A stretch of 31,564 nucleotides of DNA from Adiantum capillus-veneris (GCA_014529385.2 JABFUD020000360.1:1-31564), one strand, 5' to 3'. Counted from the first letter of the stretch, positions 8,145 to 18,680 are shown. Notes: a model not told the origin generated them from the letters alone. Numbers and translations are program-made.

Positions 8145-9123
8145 CTCTATGGCGAGAGCGGTCTAGTTGTGATTGCACAAATCTCTACAATGCTTGGACT
8201 TGCCGACAATGTCGACGACGACAAGGACGACAACGAGACGGGCTGAAATCTGAGAATGCTAAGGGCTGAAATCTGCAAATTTTTATTTGCTGAATTCTGA
8301 CTCTATGTCGGTGACAATGTCAATGGCGACGATGCTGAAATCTGCGTTTTCCGGGCTGAATCTACAGACTTCGCGGGATCTGACCATGCGGCGAGGATCT
8401 GCTGCAAGAAGGTGAGATCTGCGAGGTTCATGACTTGTACTGCGGGTGCTAGCTGCTGAAAACTGAAAATGCTGGTCTTCTTGTGGCCTTGTCGCGACAG
8501 AATTGCAAAAACGCTGAGCTCTAGGCTGATCCAAAAACGCTAGGGGCTGAATTTTGCTGCTGGTGGGGGGGATCCACTAACGCTAGGGCTGATCTGCTGT
8601 CGTGAAGGAGTTCTGCTGTGTCTGCTAATGCCGAAGTTGCTCTGCAATGCAAAAACACCAAGGCTTTGTGCTATTGTTCTGCTATATCCAAAAACGCTAG
8701 GTCTTGCAATCTGCAAAACGCTAGGCCTTATGATGGGGTTCTGTTGAGAAGTTGCCTGTTGAGCAAGGTGCTCCTGCTGCCTCTTCTGCCAGAAAGTGCT
8801 AGCGCTAGATTTCTACTTATACAAACTTGACTAAATTGCCCTACCTACTTTCCAACAAAAGTCACTTAAAAATAATAAGTGAAAAACGTCAAAAATAGAA
8901 AAAATAGGTCTATGCACGGTAAAAATGCTCCTGATGGTTCTAATGGAAATCTGATGATCATGTTGTGTGCAACCAGAGGATATGCATCTAATCTAAGTGT
9001 CTGGACATGCATGGTCTGCGAACAGACTCACAAAAGTGCCAAATCACTTCCTATTCTAGACTGACTTGACTGACTGAACCCTGATCATGCTGTAGCTTAT
9101 CCACGGACACATAGGGTTAGATG

Positions 9124-9135
9124 TGTCACGTGACA
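9124..9135. promoter_or_regulatory. Perfect 12-bp palindrome TGTCACGTGACA at the C LTR terminus
   Basis: Contains the G-box CACGTG, a common plant bHLH/bZIP site, and forms the exact first 12 bases of the LTR. It may be a factor-binding site or part of the terminus recognised by integrase; the sequence alone does not decide. Confidence 0.5.
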
Positions 9136-9147
9136 TCCCCTCCTTTT
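9136..9147 (-). other. Polypurine tract of element C
   Basis: Minus strand AAAAGGAGGGGA directly before LTR start TGTCACG. The stop codon of the element C ORF lies immediately upstream. Confidence 0.8.
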
Positions 9148-9951
9148 CAAAGTGAGGTATTGGTACCAAACTGTATGGCGTCGAGGGAGATCGCCAATAG
9201 CATCCGCAATCCTGGAAAGGACTCTTCGCTGGCCCACTCTGATGTGTGGGTTGTGCGGTACTTGAACTTCATAAAGGTCTGCAACGCTTGCTTCTTTGGG
9301 CCGCGCCGAAAGCGACACAAAGTCTTCTGAGTCTCCTTCAATGCTTCCACTTCTTCTATGGACGTAGGTCCACCTTCTTCAAGAATCTCCGTGGCTGAAA
9401 ATTCCTGAAACCACTTCCAACACAAAAACATGAACATACCATTCCATGTAAAGTGACTGGAAAAAATCTCGTCTTCTCAAAAGATTGTGCATGCAATGTA
9501 GATGGAACAAATAGACGGAGTGCCAAACCGTTCACCACACACACACAAACAATGAGATTGAATCTTGTCTTGGTGATCTAAATCAATCAACTGTGGCAAA
9601 TCACAACGGAAATGCCCATGCTTGCTACTCATACTCTCTTGTGCTTTTTCTACGACTGTGTCGTGCCAAGGAAGAGACATGGAATGTGAATTCCTTGGGT
9701 GCATACTTTCATGAATAATCGGCATACATCCGTGCTCATTCATGAGTGAAACATGCTCAACGTACAATACGTCATGCCTAGGAAAAGGGATCACATAAAG
9801 CCGTTGACTAAAATACAGGCAACAATCACAAAACACTCGATTAATGCGTGCTGACTAATCATGCGAACACATAATACTTCCTTGGGGGGTTCTCTAGACC
9901 TAGGCTCGAGAGCCAAGATCGGTTCTTCGTGATTGATCGAATCTTCTTGTG
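9147..9951 (-). pseudogene. Element C ORF, 3' part (interrupted by element T)
   Basis: Continuation of the ORF that starts at 18680. From 9951 the frame set by the upstream part stays open (DSINHEEPILALEPRSREPP, then KEVLCVRMISQHALI) until a TGA near 9790. The neighbouring frame (from 9836) then runs on with one TGA near 9475 and ends at a TGA directly before the polypurine tract. This implies one single-base frameshift and one nonsense change in an otherwise open frame of about 270 codons. Near the C-terminus, FMKFKYRTTHTSEWASEESF resembles a chromodomain core (hydrophobic-KW/F-K...-W-x-x-E-E). No catalytic motif is visible. The middle part is His/Cys/Met-rich and unrecognised. Confidence 0.6.
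9886..9951 (-). repeat. Coding tandem unit of element C, copy 1
   Basis: Bases 9886-9945 resemble 18191-18250, and both encode INHEEPILALE on the minus strand in the same frame. With element T removed, the two units lie next to each other, so the ORF had a tandem repeat of about 22 codons at the insertion site. Element T landed at their junction. Confidence 0.75.
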
Positions 9952-9956
9952 GGGGT
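9952..9956. repeat. Target site duplication of element T, left
   Basis: GGGGT, directly before the LTR start TGTCACC. The same five bases follow the right LTR at 18191-18195. Five bp is the usual Ty3 integration footprint. Confidence 0.8.
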
Positions 9957-11291
9957 TGTCACCAGGAGGGGTATTTTTCGTGTTGCCTTCCGTAAATAAG
10001 TACTAGATATTTTTATTTATTTTTATTTTTACTTGTTTTCCGCGGAACCCTTGAAAAGGTGCAAGTGGACATTGCATCGCCAGTGTGAAACGGCTGCGGC
10101 CGAATAGGTTTCTCACAACAGGAGTCTGGGTCGGTCGGTCTGGGACTGGTCGGGCCAGTTAGGACTGAATTCTGATGAGTATGGAAGCCTATGTGCGCCA
10201 AATGAAGTCTGGGCCACTCGGAAAGTCACTTATAACTTTATAAGTCCGTGGGAACTAGAGAATTAACTCAAGGACACATGGAGGCTCTAGGCAGTTTTGC
10301 CACTTCCATCGGCAAGAGGGGGCGCCCAATTTGAGAGAGGAGGCTGATTTGACTCATTAGTGAGCTACAGTGTGTGTGTGAGTAGTGGGTGCAGGTCTAC
10401 AGCTTTAATGGAAAGCTTGCCTTCTCCTCTGTCTCATGTAGCACGATGATTTGCTCTCGTGCAGCCCTCTCCCCCCTTTGGCACATATGGTAATGCCCCA
10501 CTAGTTGGGCTACTCAGATGAACATGTACAGTTCTGGGGGTTTATCCGCTTTTTTTAAGGCAAGAGCTTTGAACAAGAACCGGATTAGCTAATTGCTAAT
10601 CCCCCACAGGTACGCACAATTCCATCACTTCGGAGAGTTTTCTCGCGTGAAAACTCGTCCAATTCACAGGGGAACTGTCCCATTGTGTGCGGGAGCCCTT
10701 GGGACACGCGTAGGTGTGTTTGCTCCGCTAAAAACGATCCGAAACAGCGAATTACAGCCTGCTGTGTTTTTCTGCAGGTTTAGGGTTTCGCACCTAAACT
10801 GCAAGGGAACCCCAGGGGAGCCTCGTGAGAGCCTTGGGATGCGTGTACAAGCTTTTGGACACCCGGCAGTGAAAAGCAAGGAATTACAGCGCGCTGAATT
10901 TCTGTGACAGCTCACCAGAAAGCTTCCAGATAGCGAGGGAATCCGTCCTAGACAGGTGCTTTTGACCTACAGGGGTTTTTTGCCCGTTATGCTGCCAAAA
11001 TCAGGTCAAAAACCTGCGTTTTCAGCCCTCGCCAGGTTTGGACAGCTTTGTGAAAGCTTGTGCGAAGTGGTCGGATCGTCTACCTTAATTTCAATAAAGA
11101 AATACCGAAAGGGGCGCCTCTTTGGGGCCTACAGGGTGTCGGTCTCGTGTGCGCAATGACATTCTAGTCGCTGGACGCAACTGTGTTCTCTTCCCTTCTC
11201 AATGCTCTGTGTGAAGTTAACAGGTAATTGAAATTGTACCGGCCTGTACAACGTTAACAGGTAATTGAAATAGTACCGCCCTATATTTATA
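9957..11291 (+). mobile_element. 5' LTR of element T
   Basis: Starts TGTCACCAGG and ends in TTATA around 11291-11293, aligned to the right LTR 16864-18190. The end is not the usual CA; it was set by the matching GGGGT duplication at the other side. Close to the 3' end a 43-bp segment (GTTAACAGGTAATTGAAAT...) is duplicated (about 11214-11280), which the right LTR has only once. AATAAA lies at 11093-11098, a possible polyadenylation signal. Confidence 0.88.
11096..11129 (+). promoter_or_regulatory. Conserved LTR island, copy in element T 5' LTR
   Basis: AAAGAAATACCG, AAAGGGGCGCC, TCTTTGGGGCC, lacking the AG present in the other copies between the last two blocks. It directly follows AATAAA. 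See the matching copies at 405-440, 18016-18051 and 20509-20544. Confidence 0.75.
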
Positions 11292-11293
11292 TA

Positions 11294-11309
11294 TGGTTCC
11301 ATCGACGGG
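11294..11309 (+). other. Putative primer-binding site of element T
   Basis: TGGTTCCATCGACGGG starts with the obligatory TGG two or three bases after the LTR end. It does not match the initiator tRNA-Met type (TGGTATCAGAGC) used by elements B and C. I cannot assign the priming tRNA from memory. Confidence 0.5.
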
Positions 11310-11378
11310 ATAGTCACTTTTTCTTCAAAAAGTGCAGTGTGTATTGTTGTGGGTGAAAGCAACACAGAGCTTGTCGAT

Positions 11379-13100
11379 ATGGCAAAGAAGAGAGACCAAG
11401 TACCTGAAGAGGGATCTTCCTCACATGGCACAGAGAAAATTCCTTCAACTCTTCAAGAAGAGGACAGGTTGTTTAGAACTCAACTGCGTTGTTGCATGGA
11501 CATGTTTCAGCAGTTGGCTAACAACCCAAGGATGCAGGAGTTCTTACAAGCTCCGACACAGGGTTTTCAGCCTCCTACACAAGGCATGACTGAGCCGTTG
11601 CAGGAAAAGGAGATTTCCAATGCGCATAGGACTCATGATGCTCGAGGGAAAGCCCATGTGGTTGAGCAACTAGCGGTGTCCAATGATCCAAAGCAACTTG
11701 CTTTAGCTGGACAGGAACCGTTTGTGAATGGTCAAGGGAGTAATGAACACGCTATGCGTCAGACCCTTCCATTACCTAATACTTATCCTGTTTATTTTGG
11801 AGGTGGTTCAGTGTTTCAAGCTATGGTTGGACCTTCCACAGGTTATATGCCAGGGAATGTGTTCGGGACAATGCAAACAGGCATGGGTAACCCTATGTAC
11901 ACGAACACGGGTGTCCAACCAGGTTTTCAGGGTGCCTATGACCACTTTCGAGTGCCTAGAACACAATTTGGTATGGCTGGTTTTTCGCAGCCATACGTAC
12001 AAAATGCAGATATGACAGGTAAAACAGTTGATGCGAGTGCTGGAATGAACAATCATGGGGCACCACTGTTACAGGCACTTGTTTATGATAATGTGGCTCC
12101 TTTGAGTCAGCTTAAGGATTACAAGGAAGGTGGGCAAGGAGTGAAGTTTGAAACTTTCAGAGGAACTAAGGATCAATTGAAGGCTTTGACCTTCATACAG
12201 CAGTTCGATGCAGCTTATGTTGGAGGAAACTTCACGGAATCTTCAAAGATACGCAAGGCTGCCACTTTCTTGAAAGGGAATGCGCTTCAATGGTGGACCG
12301 CATTGTTGAACCAGGGTCAAGCCCCAACAACGTGGGTCCAATTCAAACAACTTTTTGCGCCTGCATGGTTGACAAACACTTTCGAAGTGGATGTCATGAC
12401 AGAATGGCACGAGTTGAATGCTAAACAGTGTGCGAATCTGGAAGAGTACAATAAACTGTTGCTAGTCACCTCTTACAGGTTTGTGCCATTGTCAGAACAA
12501 ATTGAGAAGTACTGTTGCAGATTGCCCAAGAAAATCAGGGACTATTGCACAAAGAAAACTGTCATGAGTATGTTTCAGTTGATAGAGAATGCAAGAGTGG
12601 CCAGCAATCTGTCGAAGGGAGATGCCGATGGATTTAATAGCCACAATAAAGGGTCCCAGGGCAAACAGTTTTCAGCCAAGGACAATGTTGCAGCAAAGCC
12701 TTATGAGCCTCCCACAAAGAAGCCCTCCACTGAAGAAGGTGATACGTCCAAGAAGCAGTCTAAGTCTTCTTCGGGACGAGGACAAGGACAAAAAATCAGG
12801 GACTATTGCACAAAGACTATTGTCATGAATATGTTTCAGTTGATAGAGAATGCAAGAGTGGCCAGCAATCTGTTGAAGGGAGATTCCGATGGATTTAATA
12901 GCCACAAGAAAGGGTCCCAGCGCAAACAGTTTTCAGCCAAGGGCAATGTTGCAGCAAAGCCTTCTGAGCCTCCCACAAAGAAGCCCTCCACTGAAGAAGG
13001 TGATACGTCCAAGCAGCAGTCTAAGTCTTCTTCGGGACGAGGACAAGGACAAAAAAGGCATTTTTTTGGCAAAACTTTTGAAGAAAAGGAAAGCTCTTAG
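11379..13100 (+). pseudogene. Element T gag
   Basis: Structural protein that packages element RNA. First ATG of the frame is 11379; the open frame extends further upstream without ATG. The N-terminal half is Gln/Gly/Met-rich and low in complexity. From about residue 235 there is a retrotransposon gag (capsid) domain: FETFRGTKDQLKALTFIQQF, FLKGNALQWWTALL, WVQFKQLFAPAWL. A Lys/Ser-rich basic tail contains an 87-codon tandem duplication. The frame ends at TAG 13098-13100. The zinc knuckle lies in the next frame (13113-13154), so gag as read lacks its nucleocapsid motif. The frame change falls near runs of A6 and T7 (13051-13070). Confidence 0.85.
12531..13052 (+). repeat. 261-bp in-frame tandem duplication in element T gag
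   Basis: 12531-12791 and 12792-13052 encode near-identical 87-residue blocks starting KIRDYCTK and ending SSSGRGQGQ. The length is a multiple of three, so the frame is kept. The copies differ by roughly ten residues, so the duplication is old and was possibly present while the element was active. Confidence 0.92.
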
Positions 13101-15311
13101 GGAGGCCAAGAAATGCTATATTTGTGAACAGGAAGGACATTTTGCAAATGAATGCCCACAGAAGAATTCACAAGATAAGGATGACAAGTCAGACCATAAA
13201 GGAAAGAAGCCAGAGCCAAGTGCAGGACTTGTTCCAGATTTGGTTGGAGACCAGCCAAACACAGATGCCACGGAGCTGTGCAGAGCTTGGGGCAAAGTTA
13301 GAGACCAAACAGTGCTGGTTTTCTTTGATCCAGGAGCCCGTGCAAATTTCATATCACCAGAATTGGCATCAAAGTTGGGCATTCGTGCAGAGGAGATGGG
13401 TATGACGAGGGAAGCAGGTTTGGCATGCCCAGGTCATTCAGAGCCTGTTACTCCCATTTTGGGGAAGCTTCGTCTGCACATTCAGAGCTATGTGGATGCG
13501 GAAGAATTTCATATTATGCCACTTGAGGACTGTGATGTGTTACTGGGTATCCCATGGTGTTACAGGTTGCATGCTATGGTGGATACTTACAACAAAAAGA
13601 TTACCCTTGTACATAGAGGAAAGACTCATGTCCTTGATGTAAAGCTTAAAGGCGAGTCTGTTCTAGTTGTTTCTGCTTCTGCTATTTCATTTGTAATAAA
13701 GAATCATCTTTCTGCGTACTTGATCTTTGCAAAAGAAGTACCTCAAGTTGTATCTAATTTGTCTACCTTAGATAAAGGCAGGTCAACTTTTTTGAGTGGT
13801 TTCAGTGATTGTTTTTCGGACTCTTTGCCGAGGGAGTTACCTCCTGAGAGACCTGAGGATCATACCATAGATCTTGTGTCAGGTTCTAGTCCACCGAATA
13901 GACCACCATACAGGATTAGTGCAGCACAGCAGAAAGAGATTATGAGTCAGGTCAACGAGCTTTTAGAGAAGGGGCTGATTCAGCCCAGTTCATCCCCTTT
14001 TTGTTCGCCTGTACTCTTAGTGCACAAGAAGGATGGTTCATGGCGCACGTGCATTGACTATCGCCCCTTGAATAAGAATACCATCAAGAACACGTTCCCC
14101 ATACCGAGGATAGATGACATTCTTGATCGGCTTGAGGAAGCGTCATTGTTTACAAGGATAGACCTAAAGAGTGGCTACCATCAGATACGCATTAGGCCAG
14201 AAGATGTCCATAAGACTGGTCTCTATGAGTTTCTTGTCATGCCATTTGGTCTCATAAATGCTCCTGCCACGTTTAATAGAATGATGGACAGAATTTTTAG
14301 ACCACATAGAAACTTCGTGGGTACCTTCTTTGACGACATGATTGTCTATTCGAAGTCTGAAGAGGAGCATAGGGATCACTTGACTGCAGTTTTCAATGAG
14401 TTACGTAAGAACGGGCTACCCATTAATGTGAAGAAGAGCGAATTCTTTTTGCAAGAGATTCACTTCCTTGGGCACATTGTTTCAAAGGATGGGTACGAAT
14501 GGATCCCGCTAAAGTGGAAGCAATCAGGTCATGGCCAGACTTGAAGTCCGTACATGACATTCGAAGCTTTCTAGGCTTATGTTCCTACTACAGGAGGTTC
14601 ATCCGAAATTTTGCTGAGATTGCTTCTCCACTCCATGCACTACAAGGAAAAGGAGTTACTTTCAAGTGGACAGCCAAGGAAATTTTAGCGTTCAAACACT
14701 TGAAAGAGAAGCTGACTTCAGATCCGGTAATCATTTTGCCAGATCTTTCGAAACCTTTTGTGGTTCAGTGTGATGCGTGTGGCCATAGTCTTGGTGCAGT
14801 TCTAATGCAGAATGGCCGAGTAGTCGCATATGAGAGCAGAATTCTTTTGAAGACTGAAAGGAACTTGCAAGTCTATGAGAAAGAATTGCTAGCAATAATT
14901 CATGCTCTCACTAGTTGGAAACACTATCTGCTGGGGGCTGATTTTGTTGTCCAAACGGATCATCAAACCTTGCGATATTTTCTCACACAAACGAAGTTGT
15001 CTGAGAAGCACATGCGATGGGCAAACATCTTGTCAATGTTCCATTTTCAGATTGTGCATGTGCAAGAGAAAAAGAACATGGTGGCTGATGCGTTGTCACG
15101 AAAGCCCCAAATTTCAGCAGTGTCAATTCCGTACCATTGTGAACTAGACGAAATGGAGACACAATATGCTGAAGATTCAGATTTTGCAAGGATCTATGAC
15201 CAGCTTGTTGATGGGCAACATCATGAGCACTATATGCTTAAGAATGACTTTCTCATGATGTATGGAAAGTTATGCGTTACTAAACAGTTACGGCCAAAGA
15301 TTTTGATGTAA
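13101..15311 (+). pseudogene. Element T pol: zinc knuckle, protease, RT and RNase H
   Basis: Upstream frame 12889-14544, then 14499-15311 after a one-base loss near 14491. CYICEQEGHFANEC (13113-13154) is a CX2CX4HX4C nucleocapsid knuckle. The protease has FFDPGARANFIS, catalytic Asp codon 13327-13329, with Pro where Ser/Thr is usual. The RT carries [48 protein letters not shown] and the catalytic FFDD (14326-14337). RNase H begins QCDACGHSLGAVL (Asp 14772) and ends VADALSRKPQ. TAA at 15309-15311 interrupts the passage to integrase. Confidence 0.92.
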
Positions 15312-16557
15312 AGTCACGCTCCACCTTATGTTGGGCATCGTGGAATTGATGCGACAGTGAAAGGGGTTGAGGCATTCTTCTATTGGCCAGCTTTGCGTCA
15401 AGATGTTGACACATTTGTAAGATCATGCTTAGTATGCCAAAAAGTCAAATTTGACAGACAAAAGCAACCGGGATTGTTGCAACCATTGCCGATCCCAGAT
15501 AGGCCATGGGAAAGTATAATGGACTTTATCTTTGATCTTCCAAGGACACAAACAGGCAATGATGGGATTTGGACTATCATTTGTAAGTTCAGTAAGCAGG
15601 CCCATTTCATTCCTGTGAGGAAGAAGATAAAGCCAGAACACATGGTCAAGATATTCATGAGTAATATCTTTAGATGCCTCAGTCAATTGTCAATGACAGG
15701 GATCCACGTATGACGAGTCTTTTCTGGAAGGCATTGTTTGCTAAAGTTCTCTTCTTCGTTTCATCCGCAAACTGATGGACAATCAGAAGAGGCAAATTCT
15801 ACTGTCCTGGACCTGCTCAAATGTTATGTGTCAGAGCATAAGGCAACTTGGGAACACACCACCTTTCATTGGTTGAATATGCTTACAATAACACTGTGCA
15901 TACGTCAACAAGTAAGGCACCATTAGAGATAGTGGAAGGAGGAAAGAAGGTCCCGCCCATTTTGCAGACTAAGGACAAGATTTTTTAGGCAGACAAGTAT
16001 GTGCAAGATATGGATGAAACATACAGGAAGATAAAGATTCCTCTTGAGAAGACTCAGGCTAAGCAAAAGAAAGCTGCTGATCGTCACCGTCGTGAACTTG
16101 TATTTTCACTTGGTGATTGGGTGCTTTTGCGCTTTGAAAAGGCCAGGTTAAGGAAAAGAAAAGGCAAGGAAAGCTTGTTTCCTAAGCTCAGTATGCGATA
16201 TTATGGTCCTTTTCAAATTTCAGAAAAGATCAACAATGTAGCTTACATGTTAAAGCTACGAGAAGGCTGGAAAATACATAATGCTTTTCATGTCGGCCTT
16301 CTAAGACCCTTTGTTGGTAATGTGCCAGAGAATATGCTTGATGAGGAACAACCCGAAGTGGAAGAATTGTTCCTGAACAGATATTGGCACATAAAGAAAG
16401 AAAGGTTAGAGGAAAGGTTGCAAGACGCTATTTAGTAAAGTTCAAGAACTATCCATCGTTGGATGCCAAATGGATGGAAGAGTCTGCATTGGTTGATTCA
16501 CCTCAGCTATTGCAATTGTATCTTGAAGCCTTTCATATGGAACCCACAGTGACTTGA
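15312..16557 (+). pseudogene. Element T integrase with chromodomain-like tail
   Basis: Inserts the cDNA into the genome. HHCC zinc-binding part: GHRGIDATVKGV, then CLVCQKVKF (15423-15449). Catalytic core: SIMDFIFDLP (first Asp), NDRDPR (second Asp, in a shifted frame after a small deletion near 15673) and SFHPQTDGQSEEAN (Glu). A stop lies near 15985. Downstream is the DNA-binding region GDWVLLRFEKARL and a YYGPFQI motif (GPF/Y type). After a frame change at about 16421, the chromodomain-like YLVKFKNYP, LDAKWMEES ends at TGA 16555-16557. The same tail occurs in element A. Confidence 0.9.
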
Positions 16558-16863
16558 TGTAGCCTTTTCTGGAGCAAGGTAAGGAGAGTATGGTTCATGA
16601 TGCTCAAGAGAGTAGTTAAGCAAGCAATTGTATCTACTCTTTCCATACAGAATTTAGCTAGAGAAGTTTGTGCTTGAGAGTACACTAGAAGACTTCTATG
16701 CTTGATATATGTGTCGTAGCCAAGTTGGTGGGATTGTTTAATCGTCCAACGCTACATTTCCGGAAGCATGTATATCTTGGATTCCCATCATAGAATATAT
16801 GTGATATTAGGAGATACCGCATGGCATGCAAGCGAGGTCGCACAATATTTCAAGGGTGGGATG
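16558..16863 (+). other. Element T 3' UTR and polypurine tract
   Basis: About 300 bases without a gene. The last bases, AAGGGTGGGATG (16852-16863), are the purine tract before the LTR start at 16864. Confidence 0.7.
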
Positions 16864-18190
16864 TGTCATAAGGAGGTCTGTTGCCTTCCATAAGTACTAG
16901 ATATTTTTATTTATTTTTATTTTTACTTGTTTTCCCCGGAACCCTTGAAAAGGTGCAAGTGGACATTGCATGGCCAATGTGAAACGGTTGCGGCCGAATA
17001 GGTTTCTCACAACGGGAGTCTGGGTCGGTTAGTCTGGGACTGGTCGGGCCAATTAGCACTGAATTCTGATGAGTATGGAAGCCTGTGTGCGCCAAATGAA
17101 GTCTAGGCCACTCGGAAAGTCACTTATAACTTTATAAGTCAGTGGGAACTAGAGAATTAACTCAAAAGGGGCAAACTGGACATATGGCGGCTCCAGGCAG
17201 TTTTGCCACTTCCATCAGCAAGAGGCGGCGCCCAATTTGAGAGAGGAGGCTAATTTGACTCATTAGTGAGCTACAGTGTGTGTGTAAGTAGTGGGTGCAG
17301 ATCTACAGCTTTAATGGAAAGCTTGCCTTCTCCTTTGTCTCATGTAGCGCGATGATTTGCTCTCGTGCATCTCTCTCTCCCCTTTGGCACATATGGTAAT
17401 GCCCCACTAGTTGGGCTACTCAGATGAACATGTACAGTTCTAGGAGTTTATGCGCGTTTGCCAAGGCAAGAGCCTTCTAAACAGGAACCGGATTAGCAAT
17501 TTGCTAATCCCCCACAGGTACGCACAGTTCCATCGCGAAAGATTGCAAGTTCAGAGTTTTTCTCGCGTGAAAACTCATCCAATTCACAGGGGAACTGTCC
17601 CATTGTGTGCGGAAGCCCTTGGGACACGCGTAGGTGTGTTTGCTCCGCTAAAAACGATCCGAAACAGCGAATTACAGCCTGCTGTGTTTTTCTGCAGGTT
17701 TAGGGTTTCGCACCTAAACTGCAAGGGAACCCCGAGGGAGCCTCGTGAGAGCCTTGGGATGCGTGTACACGCTTTTGGGCACCCAGCAGTGAAAAACAGG
17801 GAATTACAGCCCGCTGAATTTCTGTGACAGCTCACCAGAAAGCTTCCAGATAGCGAGGGAATCCGTCCTAGACAGGTGCTTTTGACCTATAGAGGTTTTT
17901 GCGCCGTTATGCTGCCAAAATCAGGTCGAAAACCTGCGTTTTCAGCCCTCGCTAGGTTTGGACAGCTTTGTGAAAGCTTGTGCGAAGTGGTCGGATCGTC
18001 TACCTTAATTTGAATAAAGAAATACCAAAAGGGGCGCCAGTCTTTGGGGCCTACAGGGTGTCGGTCTCGTGAGCGCAGTGACATTCTAGTCGCTGGACGC
18101 AACTGTGTTCTCTTCCCTTCTCAGTGCTCTGTGTAAAGTTAACAAGTAATTGAAATAGTACCGCCCTCTACGTTGTACAGGCCGGTTATA
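16864..18190 (+). mobile_element. 3' LTR of element T
   Basis: Starts TGTCATAAGG and ends GGCCGGTTATA, followed by GGGGT. It matches 9957-11291 throughout, with scattered substitutions and small indels. It carries its own copy of the conserved island at 18016-18051, preceded by AATAAA. Confidence 0.9.
18016..18051 (+). promoter_or_regulatory. Conserved LTR island, copy in element T 3' LTR
   Basis: AAAGAAATACCA, AAAGGGGCGCC, AG, TCTTTGGGGCC. Keeps the AG that the 5' LTR copy lost, so the AG-containing form is likely ancestral. Confidence 0.75.
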
Positions 18191-18195
18191 GGGGT
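18191..18195. repeat. Target site duplication of element T, right
   Basis: GGGGT, identical to 9952-9956. Counting codons from ATG 18680 across this site into 9951 keeps the element C frame open, which supports this exact boundary. Confidence 0.8.
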
Positions 18196-18680
18196 TCTGT
18201 GGACCTCGACTCGAGAGCCAAGATCGGTTCTTCGTGATTGATCCAATCTACAATGAGGTTAGCTTCACTAGAGAAAGTATCAACTAACACATCATCCTTG
18301 TGAACAATCACATCATCTTTATGCAAATATTTATGCTTGTGAGAAATCACATCGTGATCATCATGCAAATCATCATGCTTGTCATTGTCATTCAAATCAT
18401 CACGCTTATCATCATTCAAATCCTGTGTGTCATGCTTTGGAGACAAAGAGACTGAGAGAGTCTCCTTTTCCCGAATCTCTTGCATCTGTTCCTGCACTTG
18501 AGAAAAGAGTCGCAACATCTCTTTCATGTGGCGATCATTCATGGCTTTTCTTGCTTTGTTCTCGCGATCCATTTCTGCTTTTCTTTCTGCGCATTCACGA
18601 TCAAATTCTTCCATTCTTTCTGCTCTTCTTGCTTCGTGTTCTAACTTCCTGTCCATCATCATCGTATCAAAAGCCTCCAT
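18191..18680 (-). pseudogene. Element C ORF, 5' part: coiled coil plus acidic/His-rich segment
   Basis: ATG at 18680-18678. Residues about 8-75 are a strongly charged predicted coiled coil (ERMEEFDRECAERKAEMDRE, MLRLFSQVQEQMQEIREKE). About 90-145 is a repetitive Asp/His/Lys stretch (DDKHDDLHDD-type and HKDDVIVHKDDV). Then comes the first INHEEPILALE unit. Element T interrupts it after codon 163, in phase with 9951. Position after the primer-binding site corresponds to gag, and a coiled coil would suit a multimerising gag-like protein, but there is no capsid or knuckle signature. I do not recognise the family. Confidence 0.65.

Larger units (their letters stand above)
8131..9135 (-). mobile_element. 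3' LTR of element C, proximal part
   Basis: From 8145 to about 8765 it matches 19521-20145 of the 5' LTR. From about 8766 to 9135 there is no counterpart, because the 5' LTR is truncated. The LTR starts on the minus strand at 9135 with TGTCACGTGACA, right after the polypurine tract. It is rich in short repeats: several GGCTGAAATCTG blocks (8235-8365) and at least four ACGCTAGG blocks (near 8537, 8581, 8696 and 8717), also present in the 5' copy. Confidence 0.85.
9957..18190 (+). mobile_element. Element T: complete Ty3 chromovirus-type LTR retrotransposon
   Basis: An 8.2-kb element with two 1.3-kb LTRs, a putative primer-binding site, gag, protease, RT, RNase H, integrase with chromodomain-like end, polypurine tract and 5-bp target duplication. 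The domain order PR-RT-RH-IN defines Ty3 rather than Ty1. Its LTRs differ by about 4-6% in the stretches I compared, so it is not recent. Coding is broken by frameshifts near 13060, 14490, 15670, 15730 and 16420 and by stops at 15309 and about 15985. It lies inside the ORF of element C. Confidence 0.93.

Noticed and set aside
9147-9437. C-terminus of element C ORF as a certain chromodomain
   Set aside because: The FMKFKYR...EWASEES pattern is suggestive, but the spacing and upstream strand are not typical; kept only as chromodomain-like.
13050-13100. Programmed frameshift between gag and pol in element T
   Set aside because: The A6 and T7 runs are plausible slip sites, but the element has several ordinary frameshifts elsewhere, so one here is no evidence of programming. 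An alignment of intact copies would decide.
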